Assembly (NCBI GenBank): GCA_903642325.1
Contig: CAHJWM010000011.1
Coordinates: 1 to 64,000, forward strand
Direction: 5' to 3'
Length of the DNA stretch: 64,000 nucleotides
From: Myxococcales bacterium
GTDB taxonomy: Bacteria > Myxococcota_A > Polyangia > Polyangiales > Polyangiaceae
Each line of letters starts with the position of its first letter. Positions within the stretch are counted from its first letter, which is position 1. This document shows, piece after piece, positions 35,995 through 43,372 of the stretch. Under the pieces are notes generated by a model that was not told the DNA's origin, ran no database searches, and was given only the letters and a program-made list of their open reading frames with translations. Both the position numbers and the translations under genes were made by a program.

Positions 35995-36891
35995 TCAGGC
36001 GGCGGGCGGCGGATAGCTCGAGATGCCCGTGGTATCGACAACATCGGTCTGCGAGCTCAACGGCCAAGCGATGGTTGGCATCGGGTAGGCGGGCCGGGCA
36101 AATAGAAACCCCTGGCCGTAGTGAACGCCCGTGTCGCGGAGGGCACTGAATTCATCTTCGGTCTCGATACCTTCGGCGACTACCGTGGCACCGAGGTCGA
36201 CGCACATCCGCACGATGCTGGCAACGAAGCGTTGTTGGCGCTGATTGCGGTCTAGACGGACGATCAGCTCACGATCGAGCTTGATGACCTTTGGCTCCAA
36301 ATCCAAAATGCGCTTGAGGTTCGAGTAACCGGCGCCCAAATCATCGACCACGAGCTCGATATTGCAGCGAGAGCGCAGCTCCGCCAACACGCCCATGCAC
36401 AGCTCGTGTTCAGTGAGGGGCATGGCCTCCGTCACCTCCAAAAATAGGACGTTATCGTGCGAAAAAATTGGGTCGTCGGCGCGCACTATCCAGGACTCAT
36501 GCAGCTCTTGCGGGTGCACGTTGAGAAACAAGGGCCGCCCCGCGCTGAGCGGGACCGCAATTTCGCGAATCATGCGGCCGAGAAGGCCGGCGCAGCCCAC
36601 TGCCAGCGCGCGCTCGAAGAGGTCTAGCGGACTCGCAAGGGCGGGAGCGCTGCAGCGGACGAGCGCCTCGTGCGCAAACAAGGCGCCGTCCGCCATGCTC
36701 ACGATCGGCTGAAATACGACGCTCAGCGCCGAGGGCGAGACCAAGCGTTCCAGTGCCGCCTGCGACCGCTTGCGTGGGCGCGAAGCCTCGAGCGGACGCG
36801 GGCCGGCGGGCAAGCGACTCGATCGAGGGAAGGCACGCGGTTGGGCGTCTGACTTCAAGGGGGCTCCAGCGGCGCTATCGGATCTAGACAA
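35995..36891 (-). CDS. EAL-domain cyclic-di-GMP phosphodiesterase
   Basis: EAL enzymes cut c-di-GMP to pGpG. The domain (residues 50-285) has VVFQPIVSM, HEALVR with the EAL triad at 75-77, LFLNVHPQEL, FLEVTEA, VVDDLGAGYSNL, VIKLDREL, AEGIETEDE and GQGFLFARP. All metal- and substrate-binding positions I can check are present, so it is probably active. No sensor or membrane segment is seen, and the first 45 residues are Arg/Pro-rich. The start is TTG 36891 or a later codon. Confidence 0.9.
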   Translation of the reverse strand: MSRSDSAAGAPLKSDAQPRAFPRSSRLPAGPRPLEASRPRKRSQAALERLVSPSALSVVFQPIVSMADGALFAHEALVRCSAPALASPLDLFERALAVGCAGLLGRMIREIAVPLSAGRPLFLNVHPQELHESWIVRADDPIFSHDNVLFLEVTEAMPLTEHELCMGVLAELRSRCNIELVVDDLGAGYSNLKRILDLEPKVIKLDRELIVRLDRNQRQQRFVASIVRMCVDLGATVVAEGIETEDEFSALRDTGVHYGQGFLFARPAYPMPTIAWPLSSQTDVVDTTGISSYPPPAA

Positions 36892-36907
36892 CGATAACGA
36901 ACATCAA

Positions 36908-36936
36908 ATGTTTACCATTGTTACTTGTTCCGTTCA
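36908..36936 (-). promoter_or_regulatory. Sigma70-type promoter for the EAL gene
   Basis: On the minus strand TTGAAC (36936-36931) is followed after 17 bases by TAAACA (36913-36908). The local AT-richness stands out. Transcription would begin about ten bases before the TTG start at 36891, so the real start codon may be further inside. Confidence 0.45.
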
Positions 36937-37177
36937 ACGAATGTGCAAAACGGGGCCGGGAGGCGCTCGCCCGAGTCCGGAAGCATTCAGGCACGCGCTT
37001 TGCTGGCGCAGGCCCGACACAACCCTTAGGAGTAGTGTAATTATATGGCGCGGCGGGCCCTGACGGCGCCTTGTTCAACGGTCGCCTACCGAGCGCGTGC
37101 GTCGCATCTCCGGGCGGCGTTCCAGACTGCCTGACGCTTCACGCGTGCAAGCGCGGGCTTCAGATTTCAATATGCAG

Positions 37178-37192
37178 GCCCGCTGTGCGGGC
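37178..37192 (+). promoter_or_regulatory. Leader stem-loop before the lipoprotein gene
   Basis: GCCCGC, TGT, GCGGGC forms a tight perfect hairpin 21 bases before ATG 37214, flanked by direct TATGC copies. It could affect translation of that gene. Confidence 0.3.
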
Positions 37193-37213
37193 GTATGCCG
37201 ACCATTCCAAAAA

Positions 37214-38077
37214 ATGAACGTGCGCCGTTTGCCTACACGCACTCTACGATGGGCGCTGTGTGCCGTTCTCGTGATTGCACCCGCCTGTAGGCGGCAGAGC
37301 GCCGTCAGCGCTGAGAAGGCCAAGTCGAGCATGGCTGAACTAGTCAAAGCCGCTCGCGAGGATGTGGCGCAAGTGCGTTCGGGTTTGCCTCAGGGTGCCA
37401 AGTACCTGCTCCCGCTCTTCAGCACGAGCAAGCCGGCCAGCGATGACCCGCATGCGGCGCGCAGCGCGCTCGAAACCGCGCGTAACAAGGTGCAGGATCT
37501 GCGGGTAGCCAAGGGCACCTTCTTCGCGGTGACCGATGAAAAGAGCGTCGTGATTCGCGACGACGACGATCAGGATACCCTGGCCGGGCGTGCGCTCCTG
37601 CCCGAGTTCGCGGGTCTCGCGCCCGCGCTGAGTGGCCAGTACGTGGAGACGCGTGGCTCGATGCCGGAGGTAGCCGGCGTGCGAGGTCGGCGCGACGGCC
37701 AGTGGCTGGCGGCGCAGCCGGTGCTTCAGGGCAGCGAGCTGAAGGGCTTGTACGTAATGGGTTGGTCGTGGGCGGCCTACGCTTACCGCCTGGAGCGCGC
37801 ACTCTCATCGAATTTGCGCAGCGGCTTGGCGGAGAGCGAGAAGATGCCGCTCGTGTACGTGTACCTGGTCGTTGACAAGGACGTGTACGGTACGCCGATC
37901 TCGCCCGAGGTGAATGCGCAAGCGATCGCTGCTCTTTCGCCCTTGTCGAAGGCCTCGGCGACCGCGGCGACGTCCTTCGAGCTCGAGATTGCCGGCCGCG
38001 AATTCGGACTGGCGGTCGAGCTCGTGCCGGAGCTCGGCAAGGGCGTGGCAATCGCGGTCTTGCGCAGCGAGACGTGA
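37214..38077 (+). CDS. Lipoprotein with Cache-like sensor domain
   Basis: ATG 37214 gives 287 residues. The signal peptide ends in lipobox IAPAC. A helical stretch (EKAKSSMAELVKAAREDVAQ) leads into a domain with GTFFAVTDEKSVVIRDD and then GQWLAAQPVLQ and LKGLYVMGWSW. These resemble the strands of periplasmic Cache-type ligand sensors. No transmitter domain is attached. The frame extends upstream to 37097 but lacks a signal there. It converges with the next gene. Confidence 0.6.
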   Translation: MNVRRLPTRTLRWALCAVLVIAPACRRQSAVSAEKAKSSMAELVKAAREDVAQVRSGLPQGAKYLLPLFSTSKPASDDPHAARSALETARNKVQDLRVAKGTFFAVTDEKSVVIRDDDDQDTLAGRALLPEFAGLAPALSGQYVETRGSMPEVAGVRGRRDGQWLAAQPVLQGSELKGLYVMGWSWAAYAYRLERALSSNLRSGLAESEKMPLVYVYLVVDKDVYGTPISPEVNAQAIAALSPLSKASATAATSFELEIAGREFGLAVELVPELGKGVAIAVLRSET

Positions 38078-38078
38078 G

Positions 38079-38435
38079 TTAGAGGCCGTCGCTGCTCTCG
38101 CCGTCGGGGGGGGTCGGCTCCGCCGTCGAGGCGAGCGTCGAGGGTTCTGGGGCCGCTGGGGCCGCTGGGGCAACCGGGGGCGGGTCCTTTTTTTTCTTCT
38201 TTTTGCGCCGCGGCGCAAGCTGGAAGCCGATGGGCTCGTCGGGCCCACTTCGGCCGAAGCGGTGCAGAGCCACGATCATCGACAGCACGCCGATTCCCGT
38301 CAGCCACTTGCCCAGGTCGCCAGAGTCGGTGATCGAAAGCGCCACGCCCGCCGCCGCGCACAGCGCCGCGCCCCGGATCAGCATCGGGGTGCTCGGGCCA
38401 GTCAAGCGTGAGCGCGCGCTGACGGTCAGGGCCAT
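38079..38435 (-). CDS. Small membrane protein with Lys and Pro/Ala tail
   Basis: The 118-residue protein has two hydrophobic segments (IRGAALCAAAGVALSI; WLTGIGVLSMIVALH), then RRKKKKKK and a Pro/Ala/Ser/Glu-rich tail. The function is unknown. Its start overlaps the stop of the upstream lipoprotein gene by 10 bases, indicating an operon. Confidence 0.6.
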   Translation of the reverse strand: MALTVSARSRLTGPSTPMLIRGAALCAAAGVALSITDSGDLGKWLTGIGVLSMIVALHRFGRSGPDEPIGFQLAPRRKKKKKKDPPPVAPAAPAAPEPSTLASTAEPTPPDGESSDGL

Positions 38436-38935
38436 TTTTCCGCGTGGGCCCGAATGAGAAAGTCGCGCACATCGCGCTTTAGCTTGGCCTCCGCCGTGAG
38501 GCTACTCGCTTCGTTCGCCTTCGGTCCGTGCTCGTCGAACACGTAATCCCCGTCTTCAAGCACCAGCACTCGTGCGTTGTCGTCGGGGCCAAGGCCAGAA
38601 ACCAGTTGCAGCGCGTCTCCCATCGCAGGATCGCGCGGTGGCAACATGGGCCCGAGCAGTTCACGTTCCTGTCCGGTTACGTAGGCAACACCGTACTTGC
38701 GGTTTTGAGCGTTTACATCGACGTGGAGGGCCCGAGTCTCCGACAGCGGAAGGCTCCCGCCCAGCACCGGGTGCTCGTGCTCGTCCCGAAAGGCCTCGTT
38801 GATCAGCTGCACGGCGCGATGCTCATCGAGGGGCTGGCTTGGATTGACGACACGGGGGGGAAGGCCGCCGCAGGCGAGAGAAACCAGCGCGGCGCCAAGC
38901 GCGAGCGCCGGGCGATACCCGACCATTGCCATCAT
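38426..38935 (-). CDS. Lipoprotein, function unknown
   Basis: From ATG 38935, 169 residues with lipobox LVSLAC (MVGYRPALALGAALVSLAC). The mature part has LNEHRAVQLINEAF-like helices (DEHRAVQLINEAFRDE) and AYVTGQERELLG. No family recognised. ATGs at 38932 and 38926 are alternatives. It is divergent from the next lipoprotein gene, only 51 bases away. Confidence 0.6.
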   Translation of the reverse strand: MMAMVGYRPALALGAALVSLACGGLPPRVVNPSQPLDEHRAVQLINEAFRDEHEHPVLGGSLPLSETRALHVDVNAQNRKYGVAYVTGQERELLGPMLPPRDPAMGDALQLVSGLGPDDNARVLVLEDGDYVFDEHGPKANEASSLTAEAKLKRDVRDFLIRAHAEKWP

Positions 38936-38986
38936 CTGCCGCAAAAGGTAGCCAAGTGCTCTGGGTTTCGCTAGCTGTCTCACGAA

Positions 38987-39622
38987 ATGCGATTCCCCGT
39001 CCCGGCTTCGCAGGTGACAGTTGGCCTGCTCGCAGGCCTTGCCGTGGGCTGCGCGGAGCCTCGGATCCCCGACCCCAAGCTCGCGGCCACTCAGTATGCG
39101 GAAGCCGCGCGCAGTGGCGATTCCGAGCGCATTTACGCGTTACTCAGCCGCCAGGCGCAGCGCGACTTCGGCCGCGAGGGCACGCGCGACCTCGTTCGAA
39201 TGTCGAGAGCGGAGCTTGCGCGGCAGGCCCGCGGGCTACTCGCGGCCGGTGTCGAAGTCGAGGCTGCGGCCGAAATTTCCTTCGCTGACGGCGAAAGCGC
39301 GCTCTTCGATTTGCAGGGCGGCGCGTTTCGCCTCAGCTCGCTCGGAACCGTTCCCAGTCGAGCCCGCAGCCCGGCGGAGGCACTGGGAGACTTCCGCCGC
39401 GCGCTCGCTCGCCGCAGCTATCCGGCGCTGCTCCGCGTGCTTTCCCCAGAAACGCGTGGCGCGGTCGAGGCCGACCTCAAGTCTCTGGTCGAAGGGCTGG
39501 CCAATCCTGACTCACTACTGGTCTCCGTTTCTGGCGACAATGCAGTGGTCGAGGTTCCTGGCGGCCACCAGGTGAAGCTTCGCCGAGTGGCTGGCGTGTG
39601 GCAGATTCTGGACTTCGATTGA
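38987..39622 (+). CDS. Lipoprotein, function unknown
   Basis: A 211-residue protein with lipobox LAVGC. The mature part has two similar halves: AAAYAEAARSGDSERIYALL-like (QYAEAARSGDSERIYALLS) and FRRALARRSYPALLRVLSPE, each starting an NTF2/lumazine-like helix-strand unit. It ends VAGVWQILDFD, like NTF2-type or DUF4878-type folds. It shares one base with the start of the DUF4159 gene, so it probably belongs to that operon. Confidence 0.6.
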   Translation: MRFPVPASQVTVGLLAGLAVGCAEPRIPDPKLAATQYAEAARSGDSERIYALLSRQAQRDFGREGTRDLVRMSRAELARQARGLLAAGVEVEAAAEISFADGESALFDLQGGAFRLSSLGTVPSRARSPAEALGDFRRALARRSYPALLRVLSPETRGAVEADLKSLVEGLANPDSLLVSVSGDNAVVEVPGGHQVKLRRVAGVWQILDFD

Positions 39623-40380
39623 TGAGCTGCAGGTTCACGCGCCGCGCTGCGCTAACGTTACCGTTGTCGTTGTGCACGACACGCGCGCGCGCGTTTGGCG
39701 ACGGCGGCGCATTCAATCCGCGCCTGCTACGCGCAGGCAATCAGGCGCCGCTCGGCGTGCGCAGTTCCGGAGCTGGGCGTTGGTCGTGGGAGCTCGTGCG
39801 CCGCACGAGCGCGCCTGCGCGACTCGTCCCGGGCGAAGTTGCGGCCGACCAGCCCGCCTTACAAGCGGAGCCTTTTGCCATCTGGGCGGGCCTTGCCGAC
39901 CCGGGACTGCTGTCTGCGGCGGAGGTTCGTGGCCTGACGCGCTTCTTGCGGCTAGGCGGCGTGCTCTTGGTGGACGACGTAAACCCCGCCGCGGGCGCTT
40001 TTGGGAGTGGCGCGCGGCGGGAGCTCGCACGTGTGCTGCCCGAGTCTGCTCCCGTGCGCTTGGATCCGGCGCACGTCCTGTTCAAAACTTTTTATATCGT
40101 GGATCGCCCGGTGGGTAGGGTTTTGGGCCCCGCGGAGCTGACCGCGATTGTTCGCGGCAAGAACACCCAGGTCATTTTTCTTCAGCATGATCTGCTGGGC
40201 GCGCTCGCGCGGAGCGGCGAGGGCTTCGCGTTCGAGACGGAGCCAGGCGGTCTGGAGCAGCGCGAGCACGCCATTCGCCTAGCCGTAAACATTGCGATGT
40301 ACGTATTGTGTTCGGATTACAAGGACGACCAAGTCCATGCTCCGTTCCTGATGCGGCGACGGGCCCGACAGAAACCATGA
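39622..40380 (+). CDS. DUF4159 domain protein, exported
   Basis: ATG 39622 overlaps the upstream stop. A Tat-like N-terminus (FTRRAALTLPLSL) precedes the DUF4159 domain with AGLADPGLLSAAEV, LTRFLRLGGVLLVDD, FKTFYIVDRP and AIRLAVNIAMYVLC. DUF4159 genes accompany MoxR-ATPase/vWA clusters, and a vWA-like membrane protein follows in a 4-base overlap. Its biochemical role is unknown. Confidence 0.75.
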   Translation: MSCRFTRRAALTLPLSLCTTRARAFGDGGAFNPRLLRAGNQAPLGVRSSGAGRWSWELVRRTSAPARLVPGEVAADQPALQAEPFAIWAGLADPGLLSAAEVRGLTRFLRLGGVLLVDDVNPAAGAFGSGARRELARVLPESAPVRLDPAHVLFKTFYIVDRPVGRVLGPAELTAIVRGKNTQVIFLQHDLLGALARSGEGFAFETEPGGLEQREHAIRLAVNIAMYVLCSDYKDDQVHAPFLMRRRARQKP

Positions 40381-42593
40381 TCTTGGCTGCGCTGGCGCTT
40401 GCGGAAGGCGTGCCCCCGGTAACGCTGTGGGCCGTCGCGCTGTTGAGCGCAGTGTCGCTCGGCTTTTTGCTGCTCGAGCTCCGCCGGCGCGAAGGCAAGG
40501 GTGGGCGTGGTTTGCTGGTGACGGGCGGCCTTGCGCTGGCCTTCCTGGCTGCGTCCGTGCTGCGCCCAGCGCGCGTGAGCACGCGCGGCGTGAGCGTGGG
40601 CGCGCAGGTCGTGGTCCTCGTCGACCAGTCTCGGCGCCTCCTCTTGCCGAGTGACGGGCAGACCCGTCGCGATCTGGCCCTTGGCACCGCACGGGATTTG
40701 GCCAAGCACTTCGCCGCCGCGCGAGTGTCGCTGCGCGGCTTCGGTGCCGGCGAGGCCAAACCCTTGCTGGTCGAGGACGCGCTCAAACACCCGACCGCCG
40801 CCGACCTCTCGGACGAGAGCGATCTGACGAGCGCACTGAATGCGCTCGCGCAGGAACCAGGCGAGCGCCCGAAGGCGATCGTCGTCGTCAGCGATGGGCG
40901 TTTCGCACGCCCGACCGAGCACGCCGACGAAGCCGCCCTGCGCGAGCTATCGACAGCGCTCGACGCGCCGATTCATACCGTGGCGGTCAGCGAACGAGCG
41001 CCGCGTGACGCCAGCATTCGCTCGATTCGCACCTCGGGCGCAACCGTGGCCCACCAGCCGCTGGCGTTGACGATCGAAATTGGTTGCTCGGGCGGGCTGA
41101 GCTGTGGGGAGATCCCGGTCACCGCGCGGGAGCTTCGCCACGGCGTCGAGCCATTCGTCCTGGCGAGCGGGGTGGCCAAGCTGGCCGGCGATTCGGCGAC
41201 GGTCGAGCTCGGCATCACGCTCGAGCGCGCTGGCGCGCGCTTGGTGGAAGTAAGCATCGATGCTCCGGAAGGCGACACCATTCCCGAGAATAACAGGCGC
41301 ATTTTGACCTTCAGCGTGACGCGCGACCGTCTGCGCGTGCTGCACGTAGCCGGGCGGCCCACGTACGACGTTCGCGCGCTACGCATGTGGCTGAAGAGCG
41401 ATGAATCGATCGACTTGGTGGCCTTCTTCATTTTGCGCACCGATCAGGACAACACCGAAACCACGGACGACGCGGAGCTGGCTCTGATCCCATTCCCGGT
41501 GGACGAACTCTTCACCGAGCATCTTCCCAGCTTCGACGCGGTGATCCTGCAAGACATCGACGCCGTCACCTATAAGCTCGCGCGGCACTTGCCCGCACTG
41601 GCCAACTACGTGCAGAGCGGTGGCGGGTTGATCATGGTCGGCGGCCCTTCCGCCTTCGGAGGCGGGGGATATGCTCGCTCGCCGCTGGAAAGCGTTCTGC
41701 CGGTGGAGCTGCGCGGAAACGAACAGCCGTTCGACACCGCGGACTTCGTCCCGCGTTACACCGAGGCCGGGCGCTCGGCTCCCGTGCTGCACGGCGTGAC
41801 CGAGTTGTTCGGTGATGAATTGCCCACGTTCAGCGGCTCGAATACTCTCGGCGCCGCTCGCCCAGGCTCGATTGTGCTGTGGGAGCATCCCGAGCGGCGC
41901 GTAGGGCAGGGCGCGATGCCGGTTTTGGCGCTGGGCGAGGCAGGTGACGGCCGTTCGATTGCGCTCGGTGTCGACGGTACGCACGCTCTTTCCTTCAGTG
42001 AGTTTGCCGACCGCGCTGCGGGACGCGCGTACGGTGCGCTGTGGGACGGGCTCGTGGGTTGGCTCATGCGCGACCCGCGTTACGAGGCATTGCGCTTAGA
42101 GCTGGCGGGCCCGTGCATCGCTGGCTTGCCCGCGAGCCTGCGCCTGGTGCGGTTGCCGGGCGCTGCGGGCGACGTGTCGCTGGAGCTGACTCGTCTCGGG
42201 CCCAAAAGCGCGCCGCTACTCAGCCAACGCATCAAGAACCCCGCGCCCGGCCCGCTTGAGCTGGAGCTCGGCGTGCTCGAAGCGGGCGGCTATTCTGCCG
42301 CCGCACGAGCGGGCGCGGCGCCGCCCACCCGCTTCGACTTCGCCTGCGAGCGTGGCGGGGCTTCGTGGAGTGACTCGCGGCCCGACCCCGAGCGACTGGC
42401 GCGTCTTGCGCGGGCCAGTGGCGGGAAGGCCGTGTCGCGAGCGGAGATCGCGGATTTGCCGATTCCGAGCCCCATGCAAGTCGCAGCCGAACGCAGCAGC
42501 GCGCCGTTACTGCCGGCCTGGGCCTGGACCCTCGCGGCGGCCCTTTCGTTCGGCGCGCATTGGTACGCTCGGCGCCGTCAGGGGCTGCTCTGA
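40377..42593 (+). CDS. Membrane protein with vWA-like and class I glutamine-amidotransferase-like domains
   Basis: From ATG 40377 (ATGA overlap), 738 residues. Two N-terminal membrane helices precede a vWA-like segment (VVVLVDQSRRLLLPSDG; AIVVVSDGRFARP). The degenerate MIDAS (DQSRR rather than DxSxS) suggests altered metal binding. The middle has LRVLHVAGRPTYDVRALRMWL and YVQSGGGLIMVGGPSAFGGGG, typical of GATase1-like parts of BatA/Aerotolerance-type operons. One more helix lies at the C-terminus. The MoxR and other Bat genes are absent here. Confidence 0.75.
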   Translation: MILAALALAEGVPPVTLWAVALLSAVSLGFLLLELRRREGKGGRGLLVTGGLALAFLAASVLRPARVSTRGVSVGAQVVVLVDQSRRLLLPSDGQTRRDLALGTARDLAKHFAAARVSLRGFGAGEAKPLLVEDALKHPTAADLSDESDLTSALNALAQEPGERPKAIVVVSDGRFARPTEHADEAALRELSTALDAPIHTVAVSERAPRDASIRSIRTSGATVAHQPLALTIEIGCSGGLSCGEIPVTARELRHGVEPFVLASGVAKLAGDSATVELGITLERAGARLVEVSIDAPEGDTIPENNRRILTFSVTRDRLRVLHVAGRPTYDVRALRMWLKSDESIDLVAFFILRTDQDNTETTDDAELALIPFPVDELFTEHLPSFDAVILQDIDAVTYKLARHLPALANYVQSGGGLIMVGGPSAFGGGGYARSPLESVLPVELRGNEQPFDTADFVPRYTEAGRSAPVLHGVTELFGDELPTFSGSNTLGAARPGSIVLWEHPERRVGQGAMPVLALGEAGDGRSIALGVDGTHALSFSEFADRAAGRAYGALWDGLVGWLMRDPRYEALRLELAGPCIAGLPASLRLVRLPGAAGDVSLELTRLGPKSAPLLSQRIKNPAPGPLELELGVLEAGGYSAAARAGAAPPTRFDFACERGGASWSDSRPDPERLARLARASGGKAVSRAEIADLPIPSPMQVAAERSSAPLLPAWAWTLAAALSFGAHWYARRRQGLL

Positions 42594-43372
42594 CAGGTTG
42601 GGCAGAAGTAGGTCGACCGGTGCAAGGCGCCCTGGCGCTGCATGCGCAACACGTGACCGCAGACGCGGCAAGCCTTGCCCGAGCGCTTATACACCCAGTA
42701 CGGGCTATCGCTCTTGCCGGTAGTGGTCGTGCGCCGGTTGGACATCGTGTGTGTGTTCAGCCGAAGCAGCGCGCGCGCTTTCCGTACGATGCCCTGGGCC
42801 TGGTCCACGCTGAGCGCGGTGACGAGTGAAAGCGGATTGATCTGGCATAAGAAAAGAGTCTCGGATTTGTAGATGTTGCCGATGCCGGACAACGCGGTCT
42901 GCGTCATCACGGCCTCTCCAATGGAGAGTTGACCGAGCGCTAAGAGTCCAGTCACAGCCTTGTGCTCGTCGAACTCGTCGGGGATCAGGTCCGGACCGAG
43001 GCCGTTCAAATATTCGTCGCTGTTTGCGCTGTGCGCGGCGAGCAGGCGGACCGTGGGGGCGGCGAAGCAAACGGCCAGCGCGTCCCCTACGTCCAGCACG
43101 ACGCGAGCTTGATGTTCGGGGCGTTGAAAACGCTCGCCGGGCCGATACACGTGCCATGACCCACGCATTTTGAGATGCGTGTGCAGAACTCGACCGTCGT
43201 CGAATCGAATCAGCAAATTCTTACCGAGCGCGGTCACCTCTTCCACGAGGTGGCCGGCGAGCTCGGCATGCGCAATCGCTGGGACTGAGGACTGCACCCG
43301 CACCAGCCGTTGCTTAGCGAGGACACGGTTCAGGGTGTGCGCAGTGCGATGAAGAGTGTCACCCTCCGGCAT
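42578..43372 (-). CDS. nei: Endonuclease VIII-like DNA glycosylase (Fpg/Nei family)
   Basis: The enzyme removes oxidised bases and nicks the strand. Catalytic Pro2-Glu3 are in MPEGDTLHRTA, a start typical of the Nei2 branch. LGKNLLIRF carries the conserved Lys, and the helix-2-turn-helix region GIGNIYKSETLF follows. The zinc finger is CRVCGHVL...CPTCQ. Length 264. It overlaps lhr by 14 bases and the converging vWA gene's end by 16. Confidence 0.93.
   Translation of the reverse strand: MPEGDTLHRTAHTLNRVLAKQRLVRVQSSVPAIAHAELAGHLVEEVTALGKNLLIRFDDGRVLHTHLKMRGSWHVYRPGERFQRPEHQARVVLDVGDALAVCFAAPTVRLLAAHSANSDEYLNGLGPDLIPDEFDEHKAVTGLLALGQLSIGEAVMTQTALSGIGNIYKSETLFLCQINPLSLVTALSVDQAQGIVRKARALLRLNTHTMSNRRTTTTGKSDSPYWVYKRSGKACRVCGHVLRMQRQGALHRSTYFCPTCQSSP

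Larger units (their letters stand above)
36892..37213. other. 322-base divergent control region
   Basis: This gap separates the EAL gene and the next lipoprotein gene. It contains the promoter candidate at 36908-36936 and a stem-loop at 37178-37192. A 28-codon frame from ATG 37044 has poor ribosome-site spacing and no motif, so I do not call it a gene. Confidence 0.45.

Noticed and set aside
36932-37127. A 28-codon ORF from ATG 37044 with upstream GGAG
   Set aside because: Poor spacing to GGAG, no motif, and inside a control region.
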